Assembly (NCBI GenBank): GCA_016182365.1
Contig: JACOXO010000016.1
Location: 1-53,438, forward strand
Direction: 5' to 3'
DNA: 53,438 nucleotides
Source of the DNA: Candidatus Gottesmanbacteria bacterium
GTDB lineage: Bacteria > Patescibacteriota > Microgenomatia > JACOXO01
Position numbers and translations under genes: made by a program. Shown piece by piece: positions 16,726-24,319 of this stretch (position 1 is its first letter; the number at the start of each line of letters is the position of its first letter). The notes under the pieces were generated by a model, which was given only the letters and a program-made list of their open reading frames with translations, was not told where the DNA came from and did not search any database.

Positions 16726-17393
16726 AAGGATTTAACTTCTAAAAAGCTGTTGTTATTCTTAAATAGCCCTGGAACTATATTATAACTATTTTTATTAAGA
16801 GTTAAATCTAAACTCTGGAAATCTTTCCTTACAGCTTTATAGTGGAATTTTATATACTCTATTAATTTATCAGAAACATCACTCCAGCTATATTTTTCTT
16901 CTTTGATTTCTTTAATTATTGCTTCTGCACACAGTTGGTCTTCTAAAACTTTTTTATAAAATTCTCCCGCCATAACAACAGTAATATTATTTTCTTTTTT
17001 GTTATGAATATATTTTTTGACAGCCAGCATGTTATTAAACGAACAACTTACAGTATGATTAGTTAACCTCCATACACTCTCAATTGCTTTTGTTCCGTTT
17101 GAAGACATATATAAAACTATTTTATTTTTAAATTTACACTTTATAATATCTGATGGAAAATTAGAACAAATAAAAGTTTTCTTAGGAAGAGTTGTGCTTT
17201 CCCCAATAACTAAACCGTCAGGATATATTTTCTTGGCTTTATCCAAAATTTCACCGTTTATAATAATCAGCTTCTTAGGTTTCTTGGATAGGATTATGGG
17301 AATATTAGTGGTTGCTGCAAAAGCATCAACAATTATTGCTGTGCCATCAATTTTCTCCGGCAACTCCCACATCCAGTATTTGTTTATTGACAT
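16722..17393 (-). CDS. ComB-family (2-phosphosulfolactate phosphatase-like) protein
   Basis: 223 residues. IIVDAFAATTNI aligns with the ComB motif VIDVLRASST, and YMSSNGTKAIESV with its TTNGT motif. GESTTLPKKTFICSNFPSDI corresponds to the GE....NSP segment, and VMAGEFYK, then EDQLCAEAI follows as in the family. ComB removes phosphate from 2-phosphosulfolactate in coenzyme M and sulfolactate synthesis. No other gene of those pathways is seen here, so it may act on another phosphate ester. It is coupled to the HAD gene by a 4-base overlap. Confidence 0.72.
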   Translation of the reverse strand: MSINKYWMWELPEKIDGTAIIVDAFAATTNIPIILSKKPKKLIIINGEILDKAKKIYPDGLVIGESTTLPKKTFICSNFPSDIIKCKFKNKIVLYMSSNGTKAIESVWRLTNHTVSCSFNNMLAVKKYIHNKKENNITVVMAGEFYKKVLEDQLCAEAIIKEIKEEKYSWSDVSDKLIEYIKFHYKAVRKDFQSLDLTLNKNSYNIVPGLFKNNNSFLEVKSL

Positions 17394-17443
17394 ATTAAAA
17401 GCGTGCTTCAGAATAACAGTTTTTTAGATACTTGGCAATTTGA

Positions 17444-17842
17444 CTAGCGCAGCATGGGTAAATTACCTGTAAGCGAGTTAATTTGTTCTTCAGGTCCTAC
17501 AAACCCTAAACCCATTAATGTTACAGCGTCAATACTTTTGCCTTCAACCCTTTTTCTGTACTCACTATAGCTGGTTGTGGTTTGGGCTTCTTTAGTAAAA
17601 GCCATATATTTCAAACTCATTTTCTGGGCCCGACGGCATAAATCAACTAGAGGTGTTTTCCCTGGTTTTAAAATTAAGATTGGAATTTTGGTTATTGGTA
17701 TAAATGTAATATCTTTCCCTAAAATCTCCTCACCTACTAAATCATTACCCTCAACAAATAAGCCTGAAGTGATGCAGGCAACAGCATTTGCAAGAAGACC
17801 TGTTGGAAGTGCTGGGTTAATAATGATTGATGCTTTGTACAC
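17444..17842 (-). CDS. DUF2000 protein
   Basis: 132 residues. ASIIINPALPTGLLANAVACI, then LVGEEILGKDITFIPITKIPILIL, a Tyr-rich middle with SEYRKRVEG and the end LTGNLPMLR match DUF2000, a family with a peptidyl-tRNA hydrolase 2-like fold. Function is not known. It is the only gene of its unit and diverges from the ACT-domain gene. Confidence 0.78.
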   Translation of the reverse strand: MYKASIIINPALPTGLLANAVACITSGLFVEGNDLVGEEILGKDITFIPITKIPILILKPGKTPLVDLCRRAQKMSLKYMAFTKEAQTTTSYSEYRKRVEGKSIDAVTLMGLGFVGPEEQINSLTGNLPMLR

Positions 17843-17906
17843 AAACTATGTTAAAAATTTAACAACTATGTTATAATAATAACTAATTATAATTGGTAAA
17901 ATTTTT
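17843..17906. promoter_or_regulatory. Divergent promoter region, DUF2000/ACT genes
   Basis: Two direct copies of AACTATGTTA (about 17845 and 17864) are followed by TATAAT at 17872-17877 and again at 17888-17893, the latter 13 bases before the plus-strand ATG. The repeated element could be an operator. Inference from spacing only. Confidence 0.4.
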
Positions 17907-18545
17907 ATGTCAAGTGATATTGAACTGTTTCTAAAAAGAAATCCTATTTTAACTAAATATATAAAGAGTGGTCTTGTTAATATCACTTCTCTTGCCAAGT
18001 ATATTAAAAAAAGTGCTAATCTTGACCAGAAAACCACAGTCGCTTCAATTGGCATGTTTATTCGAAGATATGTTTCTAAACTTCCCAAGATTACCAATAG
18101 ATTTTATTTACCTGGTTATAAACCTCAATTAGTAATTCGAACAGGAGTGCACGAATTAATATTTATTAAAAATAAAGAAAATAGAGAAGAGAGCTTAAAG
18201 ATTTTTAAGAACATTTCTATTACTAAATATTTTTCTTGTGTTGTTGAAGGTGAGAAAGAAATTGTAGTACTAACAGACTATCCAATAAAAGATTTATTAA
18301 AGAAAAAAGGGTTGAAAAATAAAATATCACATATAACTGACGAACTTGGATTTATTTCTATTGATTTCCCAATTAAACTTAGAGAAGTTTTGGGTGTTTA
18401 TAACTATGTCACTCAAGCTCTCTTTCTGGCAAATATCTCTATACATTCTTTCCATACAATTGGAGGAGAGATACTAATTCTGGTCAAAAATCAGGATTTA
18501 ATTAAAGCACAAGAAGTCCTATCTTCGGCCCTTCAAACTGTTTAG
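17907..18545 (+). CDS. ACT-domain-like regulatory protein
   Basis: 212 residues. The N-terminal ~60 residues are helical with ITSLAKYIKKSANLDQKTTVASIGMFIRRY, resembling a small winged-helix-like domain. Residues ~75-205 contain two betaalphabeta units (TGVHELIFIK; FISIDFPIKLREVLGVYNYVTQALFLANISIHSFHTIGGEILILV) that look like ACT domains of the aspartate-kinase type. Such proteins usually sense amino acids, but here no enzyme domain is attached. Function unknown. Confidence 0.6.
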   Translation: MSSDIELFLKRNPILTKYIKSGLVNITSLAKYIKKSANLDQKTTVASIGMFIRRYVSKLPKITNRFYLPGYKPQLVIRTGVHELIFIKNKENREESLKIFKNISITKYFSCVVEGEKEIVVLTDYPIKDLLKKKGLKNKISHITDELGFISIDFPIKLREVLGVYNYVTQALFLANISIHSFHTIGGEILILVKNQDLIKAQEVLSSALQTV

Positions 18546-18570
18546 TATATTGCGGTGCCTAGTTGACTAT

Positions 18571-18592
18571 GTTGGAACCTACTTTAAGTTCC
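18571..18592. repeat. GTTGGAACCT repeat and hairpin at convergent gene ends
   Basis: GTTGGAACCT (18571-18580) is repeated exactly in the same direction at 19499-19508, on the other side of the gene at 18584-19471. GGAAC and GTTCC (18574-18592) also form a short hairpin between two convergent genes, possibly a weak bidirectional terminator. Confidence 0.4.
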
Positions 18593-19471
18593 ACTATACA
18601 ACCTAATTTCTGGGTCATCTTTCAATTGAAACTTACCTTCGTTTGTTAAAACAACGTTTCTATGCACGACCTCTACTTTACCGGCACTTTTAATTGTGTC
18701 TGCTTGTTCAGTTGTAAGGGGATATAACGCAGGAAACTCTCCAAGATACTTACCTTCTTCATCAAAAACTGCTCCTGGTTGCGGGGAGTCATAAAGCGTA
18801 AAACCTTGGGGCGTTTTAAAGAGATTGAAAACATGAGCTACTTCTTCTCCATCAAACTGGTTTTCAAGAGAATATACCAGGGTGCTATCATACCCAAGAA
18901 ATCTCAGTAAGTTGTGGGTAACAGGTGCTACCTGCGCACACACAGCAATTCCTCTACCTCGGTAATCCTTAATTGACATTGTTCCATTTTGGCTAAAATC
19001 AGTGTTTTTTCTATACACACTTTCTGTGTCAAAAGATGTGCTCCCAAAATAATCATGCACTAAACCTACAACAGCAAATGGAACAGTAGTAGTAAGTGGA
19101 GCACCTTGCAGTAATCCACTTCTAGTTAAATCGACTGCTCTATGGGCAATATCAGGATATACCTCATCATCGTCAAGCCTTAATCCAGTCTTAAAAAACA
19201 TGCTTTGGACAGGAGATTGATAGTTTTCAATAACAGATTCTGGATGTATAAACTCCTCAATAGTTCCATAGGTCATAAAATAGTTTTGCGGCTTGGCTGT
19301 AGCGGCAAGATGACCTAGCCGTTCTCTGGAGAATCTGCCGATTTGTGCATCCCTCTCGGCATCATCCTCAATATGCGTAAAGCCAGATATTCTTTGGAGT
19401 ATATCGTTAGTAGGACCAAAGATACCTTCACCTCTCAGCACTCCATTGGTAAACAGTTGTTCGTGTGACAT
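18584..19471 (-). CDS. Unknown protein with a transglutaminase-like Cys-His-Asp triad
   Basis: 295 residues with no signal peptide and no membrane helix. The C-terminal half contains GRGIAVCAQVAPVTHNLLRFLGYDS (Cys178 at the start of a helix), then EEVAHVFNLF (His213) and FTLYDSP (Asp228). That order and spacing match transglutaminase-like and arylamine N-acetyltransferase-like papain-fold enzymes. The N-terminal ~170 residues are not recognised. It may be a cysteine peptidase or acyltransferase. It stands alone, flanked by 10-bp direct repeats. The residues are seen directly; the fold is inference. Confidence 0.6.
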   Translation of the reverse strand: MSHEQLFTNGVLRGEGIFGPTNDILQRISGFTHIEDDAERDAQIGRFSRERLGHLAATAKPQNYFMTYGTIEEFIHPESVIENYQSPVQSMFFKTGLRLDDDEVYPDIAHRAVDLTRSGLLQGAPLTTTVPFAVVGLVHDYFGSTSFDTESVYRKNTDFSQNGTMSIKDYRGRGIAVCAQVAPVTHNLLRFLGYDSTLVYSLENQFDGEEVAHVFNLFKTPQGFTLYDSPQPGAVFDEEGKYLGEFPALYPLTTEQADTIKSAGKVEVVHRNVVLTNEGKFQLKDDPEIRLYSGT

Positions 19472-19867
19472 AGCCCATAATTATACCACTTTTGTTTGGT
19501 TGGAACCTCTCAAAAATCCAATTTCAGGCACAAAATGATGATGGTAGTAATAAAAGCACTGGGAGATAATTATGCTGGTTGGAACTTGGACTAAAGAAAA
19601 ATATAGCTTGGAAAACAAACACTCTGCAATTGTTCTTAAATATTGTTCTGACCTGCGGTGTCTGTTTGAAAATATCCGAACGGAACTGGCTGGGCTCAGC
19701 GGGCGGAATTCCCCCCCCCACACACACCTTCCGCCCGCCTCGCCTTGCTTGCCCGACCGATAGGCGGGAATCGGAGTGGAAAGGACGATTTCAAGTTTTT
19801 CGCGAGCGATAACCCGCAGGCAAAACCATAAATGGTTTTGCATTTTGGCGGCAAATTTTTTATTCTT
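19472..19867. other. Intergenic stretch with GC-rich inverted repeat, poly-C and CA tract
   Basis: 396 bases without a convincing gene. Positions 19698-19738 form a GC-rich inverted repeat, GCGGGCGGAA and TTCCGCCCGC, whose loop holds a run of nine C and (AC)n. Downstream are GCCTCGCCTTGCTTGCCCGACCG and AAAACCATAAATGGTTTT (a hairpin near 19823-19840). Open frames here are short and biased toward the repeats. The base composition differs sharply from the AT-rich surroundings, suggesting a repeat element or remnant. Confidence 0.5.
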
Positions 19868-20839
19868 TTATTGAATTTCTAGGCTTTCTGTTATTTGTTC
19901 TCTAACGCGTGGCCATAGTGTTTTAGCGTCAGGAGATATAAAAACATAAACATGCCCCCATCTATTTTTCCCTAAATATTCAGAAGTTTGAATAGTTTTT
20001 TGTGCAGATAAATCTACGACCATATCCATTTGCCAAATATCAACAGATACTATACGTGCTTTGCCTCCTCCTGGCCCGTCCAAAGAGATATAAACCCCCT
20101 TGGCCGATTGTCTTCCGAGTGGATTAACCTCAATCTTGATAGGCGTTGTCAATGTAAGATTCCATCCTTCAGGAAGAATATCTAACAGGCGGCCAACAAT
20201 AAGATATGATGGATTAAGATTTCCTGGTTGTGCTTCTATTTCGAGTATGTTTGATTCTGGAATTGGAACATCTCCAAAGGCTTTGTCTTGACCTCGGAAT
20301 TGAACAGTATATCTGCCCGGTTTGTCTATAAAATATTGAGGTGTAATATCGAATTGGTCAAAAAGAATCACAATCTCTTCTGGTTCAATAGATTTGGGGC
20401 CACCAAGTGTTTGGAAACTCCCAGCTATATATGGAGAAGTCTTCCCGTCTGGTTCTATTATGACCATTGCATTATTAACACCTGCCTGTTGTGAATCGTA
20501 CATTATAATTGAATTTCCCGTATTGATCATTTCAAGACGAAATTTCATAGATTGCCCAACTATATATTTTTGTTGCAAAGGAACTAATTTTGTCCTGAGC
20601 TGGTTTTGCGTAGGCCCCCATTCAACTGCTGTTGGCATTGATGTCTTGGACTGTCTAAGTTGATTAATTTCATTTTGGAGGTTGGTTATTTGATTATTGA
20701 GTTTTGTTTCTTTTTGTTTTCCCCACCAATAAAACCCGCCACCGACAATTAAAGCGGTTGCAATAATAGAAATAACCAAAGGAACAATTATGCGCAAGGT
20801 TTTATTTTGACCACTAAATTGATCTATTTGTTCGCTCAT
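19868..20839 (-). CDS. Membrane-anchored surface protein, unknown
   Basis: 323 residues. A short cytosolic start, one membrane helix (about 15-38, IIVPLVISIIATALIVGGGFYWW), a coiled-coil stretch (about 42-65, NNQITNLQNEINQLRQS) and a beta-rich outside part. The central KFRLEMINTGNSIIMYDS and PGRYTVQFRGQ segments resemble an Ig-like or intracellular-proteinase-inhibitor fold. No catalytic motif is seen. It is likely held on the outer face of the membrane with the coiled coil as a stalk. Function unknown. Confidence 0.65.
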   Translation of the reverse strand: MSEQIDQFSGQNKTLRIIVPLVISIIATALIVGGGFYWWGKQKETKLNNQITNLQNEINQLRQSKTSMPTAVEWGPTQNQLRTKLVPLQQKYIVGQSMKFRLEMINTGNSIIMYDSQQAGVNNAMVIIEPDGKTSPYIAGSFQTLGGPKSIEPEEIVILFDQFDITPQYFIDKPGRYTVQFRGQDKAFGDVPIPESNILEIEAQPGNLNPSYLIVGRLLDILPEGWNLTLTTPIKIEVNPLGRQSAKGVYISLDGPGGGKARIVSVDIWQMDMVVDLSAQKTIQTSEYLGKNRWGHVYVFISPDAKTLWPRVREQITESLEIQ

Positions 20840-20861
20840 AAAATTATGATTAAATTATTAT

Positions 20862-20951
20862 TTATTTTAACAAATCTTCAATTGAAACACTAAGGGCTTT
20901 TGCGATTTTCGCCAGAGTTTTAATGCTTGGCTTATTGGCGAGCCAATGACT
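20862..20951 (-). pseudogene. Remnant of an XRE-family (HTH) regulator, 3' end only
   Basis: Read on the minus strand this gives ANKPSIKTLAKIAKALSVSI, then EDLLK and a stop, the textbook C-terminal half of a Cro/CI-type HTH domain. The 5' part is missing: upstream in frame there is a stop, while a neighbouring frame still shows QLGNEVIG. It abuts the 3' end of tRNA-Ser(CGA), as expected for a gene broken by recombination at the tRNA. Confidence 0.6.
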
Positions 20952-20975
20952 TCATTTCCTAACTGGCGGAGGGTA
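20952..20975 (-). repeat. 24-bp inverted repeat, copy at tRNA-Ser(CGA)
   Basis: On the minus strand the sequence begins TACCCTCCGCCA (end of the tRNA) and continues GTTAGGAAATGA. It is identical to 25731-25754 on the plus strand. Half lies in the tRNA 3' end and half in non-tRNA flank. Confidence 0.8.
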
Positions 20976-21052
20976 CAGGATTTGAACCTGTGCCTCCCTT
21001 ACGGGAGAATAGTTTTCGAAACTATCGCCTTGAACCACTCAGCCAACCCTCC
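20964..21052 (-). tRNA. tRNA-Ser(CGA)
   Basis: The acceptor stem GGAGGGT/ACCCTCC, anticodon loop TTCGAAA (anticodon CGA), long variable arm CTCCCGTAAGGGAGG and T-arm ACAGGTTCAAATCCTGT are clear. The discriminator is G and CCA is encoded, unlike the other serine tRNAs with GGA and GCT anticodons here. Confidence 0.95.
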
Positions 21053-21212
21053 GTTTCTATTTTTTTAATTTCTTGTAGTAATACCGATATTTGTCTTTTT
21101 AGAAAAAGCTTGCCATCACTTGTCTTTAAAAACTTTTCTCTTCTTTTTGCATCTTCTTTTTTCAAATAAGCCTCATAGTGAATGAGCTTTATCGGACGTA
21201 AATGTTTTGTTG
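21053..21212 (-). pseudogene. GIY-YIG nuclease remnant truncated at a tRNA gene
   Basis: The minus-strand frame reads KHLRPIKLIHYEAYLKKEDA and then KRREKFLKTSDGKLFLKRQ, the C-terminal half of a small GIY-YIG protein. The N-terminal half with the GIY and YIG strands is replaced by tRNA-Arg, whose 3' end lies exactly at the break. The frame then runs into tRNA-Ser(CGA) and stops at a TAG inside it. So this is a 5'-truncated gene between two tRNAs. Confidence 0.7.
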
Positions 21213-21284
21213 CGTCCCCGATCAGAATTGAACTGATATTTCAGCCTCCGCAGGGCCGCGCTCTATCCTTTAAGCTACGGGGAC
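21213..21284 (-). tRNA. tRNA-Arg(GCG)
   Basis: The acceptor stem GTCCCCG/CGGGGAC, D-arm GTAGCTTAAAGGATAGAGC (with the A20-type Arg identity), anticodon arm CGGCC-CTGCGGA-GGCTG (anticodon GCG) and T-arm ATCAGTTCAATTCTGAT are seen. The discriminator is G; CCA is not encoded. A G at position 34 is unusual: most bacteria use A34, edited to inosine, for CGN arginine codons. Confidence 0.88.
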
Positions 21285-21340
21285 TTAAATCTATGGAATA
21301 TACGCTATTGTACCAAAAAATAGTCAATTAAGCTTGATTT

Positions 21341-21847
21341 CTAGGCTTTTTCCAGGGGGAGGTGACGGTGCAACCAATCTGCTGCCCTATCAACCCAAGT
21401 CTTATCTGGTACATGTAAAAGGGGTAAGTGTTCATTTATCTTGTCAACAACAATCTTTTTATCAGCATTTCCTAACAGAATGATTATATGGTTTGGGAAG
21501 CCTGATTTTTTCTCTAAAACCAGCATATTCTGACCCCATTTTTCATCCAGCCAAAAACCATTTAATTCTTCCCATTTATTAATAAGTCCAGCGGTCTCAA
21601 TACCTTTTCTGGTAATTTTATTTTCAATTTCCTGCGGGGGAACTGTAGCTAAAACATAAGACACAAAAGTAATAGAAAGTACAACACCAATAAGTAAAAA
21701 TTCATTTATAAGGATAAGTATTAGAACTATTACGACTACTAATGCAATTACTGTCTGGAAAAATACCCTGTCTCTTTTTTTAAACAACCTGCTTGGAGCA
21801 CGCCAGGACAAAAGGGTCATTTTATCTTCAATAGGTTGATTTTCCAT
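21341..21847 (-). CDS. Small membrane protein with a cytosolic C-terminal domain, unknown
   Basis: 168 residues. Two adjacent membrane helices (about 29-72: FFQTVIALVVVIVLILILINEFLLIGVVLSI...) are followed by a polar domain with ENKITRKGIETAGLINKWEEL, LVLEKKSGFPNHIIILLG and VDKINEHLPLL. The domain looks alpha/beta, like small CPR membrane proteins found near secretion genes, but I cannot name a family. The final residues are a short amphipathic helix. It stands alone, 56 bases from tRNA-Arg. Confidence 0.6.
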   Translation of the reverse strand: MENQPIEDKMTLLSWRAPSRLFKKRDRVFFQTVIALVVVIVLILILINEFLLIGVVLSITFVSYVLATVPPQEIENKITRKGIETAGLINKWEELNGFWLDEKWGQNMLVLEKKSGFPNHIIILLGNADKKIVVDKINEHLPLLHVPDKTWVDRAADWLHRHLPLEKA

Positions 21848-21877
21848 AACACCTTTATAGTAGCAATTACAATCAAT

Positions 21878-22828
21878 TTAGTAAATCCCGCTGGATACTA
21901 TTTCCCAAACTACAAATACAGCATAAATTGCAAGAAGTATAATTCCATCCTTCCTTGTTATAGTATTTTTTCTATATACCATGGTGATAAAGACCAAAAT
22001 TGAAATAATCATAATTAATAAACTTACCCTAATGTTGTTAACCGAAACAACCTCAAACGGGTAAACTGTTGCTAGTAATCCTATAAATAGTACGTTTGCA
22101 GCAGCGCTTCCCAAAAAATCACCAACTGCAATATTCTCATCTTTGCTTTTTGCAAAAAAGCCGAGAGTCAATTCAGGAAGATTGGTTCCTATTGATAGAA
22201 GCAATAATCCAACTATAAGGGGCGAGATATTTAACGCTTTAGTAAATATAAGTGCAGCTTCAACAATGATTTTTGAAAATATTATTAAACCGGCAATACC
22301 TGCCAAAACTTTAATCACAAGCTTTGCAAGCTTTAATGATCGTAATGTAACTTTATCCCTGATCTCTTCTAAAATTGTCTCCTCTTTGTTCATTAACAAG
22401 AATAAACCAATATATATTCCAATTAGGACTAAACCTTCTATTCTGTTTATTCCACCATCAAAAAGAAAAACAGCTGGTAGTAAAAGCAAAACTCCTGTTA
22501 AAATAAAGTCGTTTTTGGATAATGTTTTCTTGAAACTTATTTTCCCTGTATAAATCGCGCTTACTCCCATTAAAAGGGTGAGAAGCACGATTATTCCTCC
22601 AATTAAATTTCCTAAAGACAGCTGTGGATAACCGCCAATAACACTGTTTACTCCTATAAAAAATTCAGGGCTGGAAGTGGCTATTCCCAATACAAAAAAT
22701 CCGAGTGTAAAATCGCTGATCTTTGCTCTTTTTGAAATTTGCTTCACTGAATTAACTACTAACTGAGCGCATTTGGAAATTCCCCAGCAGGCAAATGCAA
22801 GAAGGCCTAAATCAAGAAAAATATTCAT
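21878..22828 (-). CDS. Sodium/calcium exchanger family (CaCA, YrbG-like) membrane protein
   Basis: 316 residues with about ten helices. The two inverted alpha-repeats are visible: GIATSSPEFFIGVNSVIGG..LSLGNLIGG near the N-terminus and SIGTNLPELTLGFFA..ENIAVGDFLGS in the second half. The Glu of each PE motif and the Asn/Asp in GN/GD are the ion-binding residues. Short loop between halves, no regulatory domain, so a bacterial cation/H+ or Na+/Ca2+ exchanger. It follows the CapA gene with a 7-base gap on the same strand. Confidence 0.88.
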   Translation of the reverse strand: MNIFLDLGLLAFACWGISKCAQLVVNSVKQISKRAKISDFTLGFFVLGIATSSPEFFIGVNSVIGGYPQLSLGNLIGGIIVLLTLLMGVSAIYTGKISFKKTLSKNDFILTGVLLLLPAVFLFDGGINRIEGLVLIGIYIGLFLLMNKEETILEEIRDKVTLRSLKLAKLVIKVLAGIAGLIIFSKIIVEAALIFTKALNISPLIVGLLLLSIGTNLPELTLGFFAKSKDENIAVGDFLGSAAANVLFIGLLATVYPFEVVSVNNIRVSLLIMIISILVFITMVYRKNTITRKDGIILLAIYAVFVVWEIVSSGIY

Positions 22829-22835
22829 TAGTTAA

Positions 22836-23915
22836 CTATAACTTTCTAGATTCGATCATGTCCAGAACTTGCTGTTTTTCAGTCCCTTCTAAGAATCTTG
22901 GCTGCGAGTAGTTGTCAATCATTATAGGAAAGAACTCAAAACTTTCAAGGTTCTTTCCTATATAATTGGCTTTCAATAGAGTGCCTATTCTTGTATCCCA
23001 CGACCACATCTGGTCAAAAACAAAGTTACCTAGTGCATAAAATATCATCTTCCCTTTATAATTCTCATATCCCTGAACCCAATGAGGATGATTACCAACT
23101 ACCAAATCTGCACCACTATCTACTGTTAGATGAGCAATCTCAACTGGATCAAATGGGGCAACACTATCAGCAACCGGGAAAGGGGAGTATTCAGCGCTCC
23201 AATGATAAATAACAACCACAATGTCAGCATTTTTCTTAGCCTCAGACACCTCCTGCTGTATTTTTTCTTTATCGATACTGCTTAGATAATCCGGAAAAGG
23301 GGAGACGCCATTATATCCTAAGAAAGCAAATTTAACTCCTTTAACATCTTTATAAGCAATATTATGAATACCTGTTGTCTCAATTCCACTCCCATTTAAA
23401 ATAGAGACTGTTTCATCAACTCCCTCTTTCCCATAATTTCCCGCGTGATTGTTGGCAAGAGAAGCAACGTCAATTCCAGAAAACTTTAAACCTTCAATAA
23501 AGCGTGGATCGCCGCAAAAAACCATACCCGAGTCAGTAACCGGGCAGCCTGTTACCAATGGGGCTTCAAGATTAATTATTGTTAAATCTGCTGATTTTAG
23601 AAAATCTGCTGTATTTAAAAATGGGTAGGTAAAGTCGTTTTTACCTACCATAGTCCTGTTTACTGACCTTGCCGGAATGACATCGCCTGTGAATATTATG
23701 CTGAATTCAGACTGATTAGTTACTGCTCCTGTCGGATTTGGGCTTGGAAATCGCCCATATAACACTGCTTGGGGAATGCTTTCGTCTTTAACTGACTTAA
23801 GAACTAAAATAATTGATGAAATTCCAAAAATTCCAGCTATTGCCAAAATAAGGCAAAAAACAACTGTAAATTTTTTTACGTTTATTTTTAACAACAAATC
23901 TTTAATCTTATCCAT
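22836..23915 (-). CDS. CapA-family (poly-gamma-glutamate capsule) metallophosphatase-like protein
   Basis: 359 residues. A single N-terminal helix (about 15-38) anchors it. The catalytic-type segments FTGDVIPARSVNRTM, TIINLEAPLV, LANNHAGNYGKEGV and VGNHPHWVQGYE match the PGA_cap/CapA fold, with Asp/His/Asn metal ligands intact. CapA proteins take part in extracellular polymer or capsule processing. No capB/capC homologues are in the window, so the substrate is unknown. Likely on the outer face of the membrane. Confidence 0.85.
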   Translation of the reverse strand: MDKIKDLLLKINVKKFTVVFCLILAIAGIFGISSIILVLKSVKDESIPQAVLYGRFPSPNPTGAVTNQSEFSIIFTGDVIPARSVNRTMVGKNDFTYPFLNTADFLKSADLTIINLEAPLVTGCPVTDSGMVFCGDPRFIEGLKFSGIDVASLANNHAGNYGKEGVDETVSILNGSGIETTGIHNIAYKDVKGVKFAFLGYNGVSPFPDYLSSIDKEKIQQEVSEAKKNADIVVVIYHWSAEYSPFPVADSVAPFDPVEIAHLTVDSGADLVVGNHPHWVQGYENYKGKMIFYALGNFVFDQMWSWDTRIGTLLKANYIGKNLESFEFFPIMIDNYSQPRFLEGTEKQQVLDMIESRKL

Positions 23916-23945
23916 TGTAATTGTGCGACGTTAGGGAGGAGGGAA

Positions 23946-24200
23946 TTATTCTCTTTCAACGGAAATAGTACATTCTGATACAAGTGCGGCAATTGCCCCT
24001 ATCGCAGCTAAAACCGGCGCCAACACTGCCCCTACTACCCCAATTGTCAGAGGAACAACAATTAAAGTTTTCCCTTTCTTATCCTTAATAGTAATTCTTC
24101 GCACATTTCCTTCTCTTATCAATTCTTTCACTTTCTTAAGAAGTTCTTCGCCCTTAACTTTAAACGTTGTTTGTGTATCCTCTTGTTTTGTTTTTGCCAT
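23946..24200 (-). CDS. DUF4342 small membrane-associated protein
   Basis: 84 residues from the ATG at 24200. An upstream GTG (24209) is rejected because it is part of the ribosome site AGAGGTGA. The protein has an N-terminal basic helix (FKVKGEELLKKVKELIREG), a short beta pair (RRITIKDKKGKTLIVVPLT) and a hydrophobic segment (IGVVGAVLAPVLAAIGAIAAL), the standard DUF4342 layout. Function unknown. It diverges from the next membrane gene. Confidence 0.8.
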   Translation of the reverse strand: MAKTKQEDTQTTFKVKGEELLKKVKELIREGNVRRITIKDKKGKTLIVVPLTIGVVGAVLAPVLAAIGAIAALVSECTISVERE

Positions 24201-24319
24201 ATAACTCACCTCTTTTCAACAGCTCGAATCTAATAATAATAGATAATGAAAGCTATTGAAATAGTCAAGTTTAATTGTAATAATAAAAATTAGTTTGCGT
24301 TTTTAAAGGAGGTGATAAT

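Noticed and set aside
19481-19843. Open frame of 120 residues, and plus-strand frames at 19572-19812
   Set aside because: They consist of translated GC-rich repeats and low-complexity tracts; no ribosome site or family pattern is seen.
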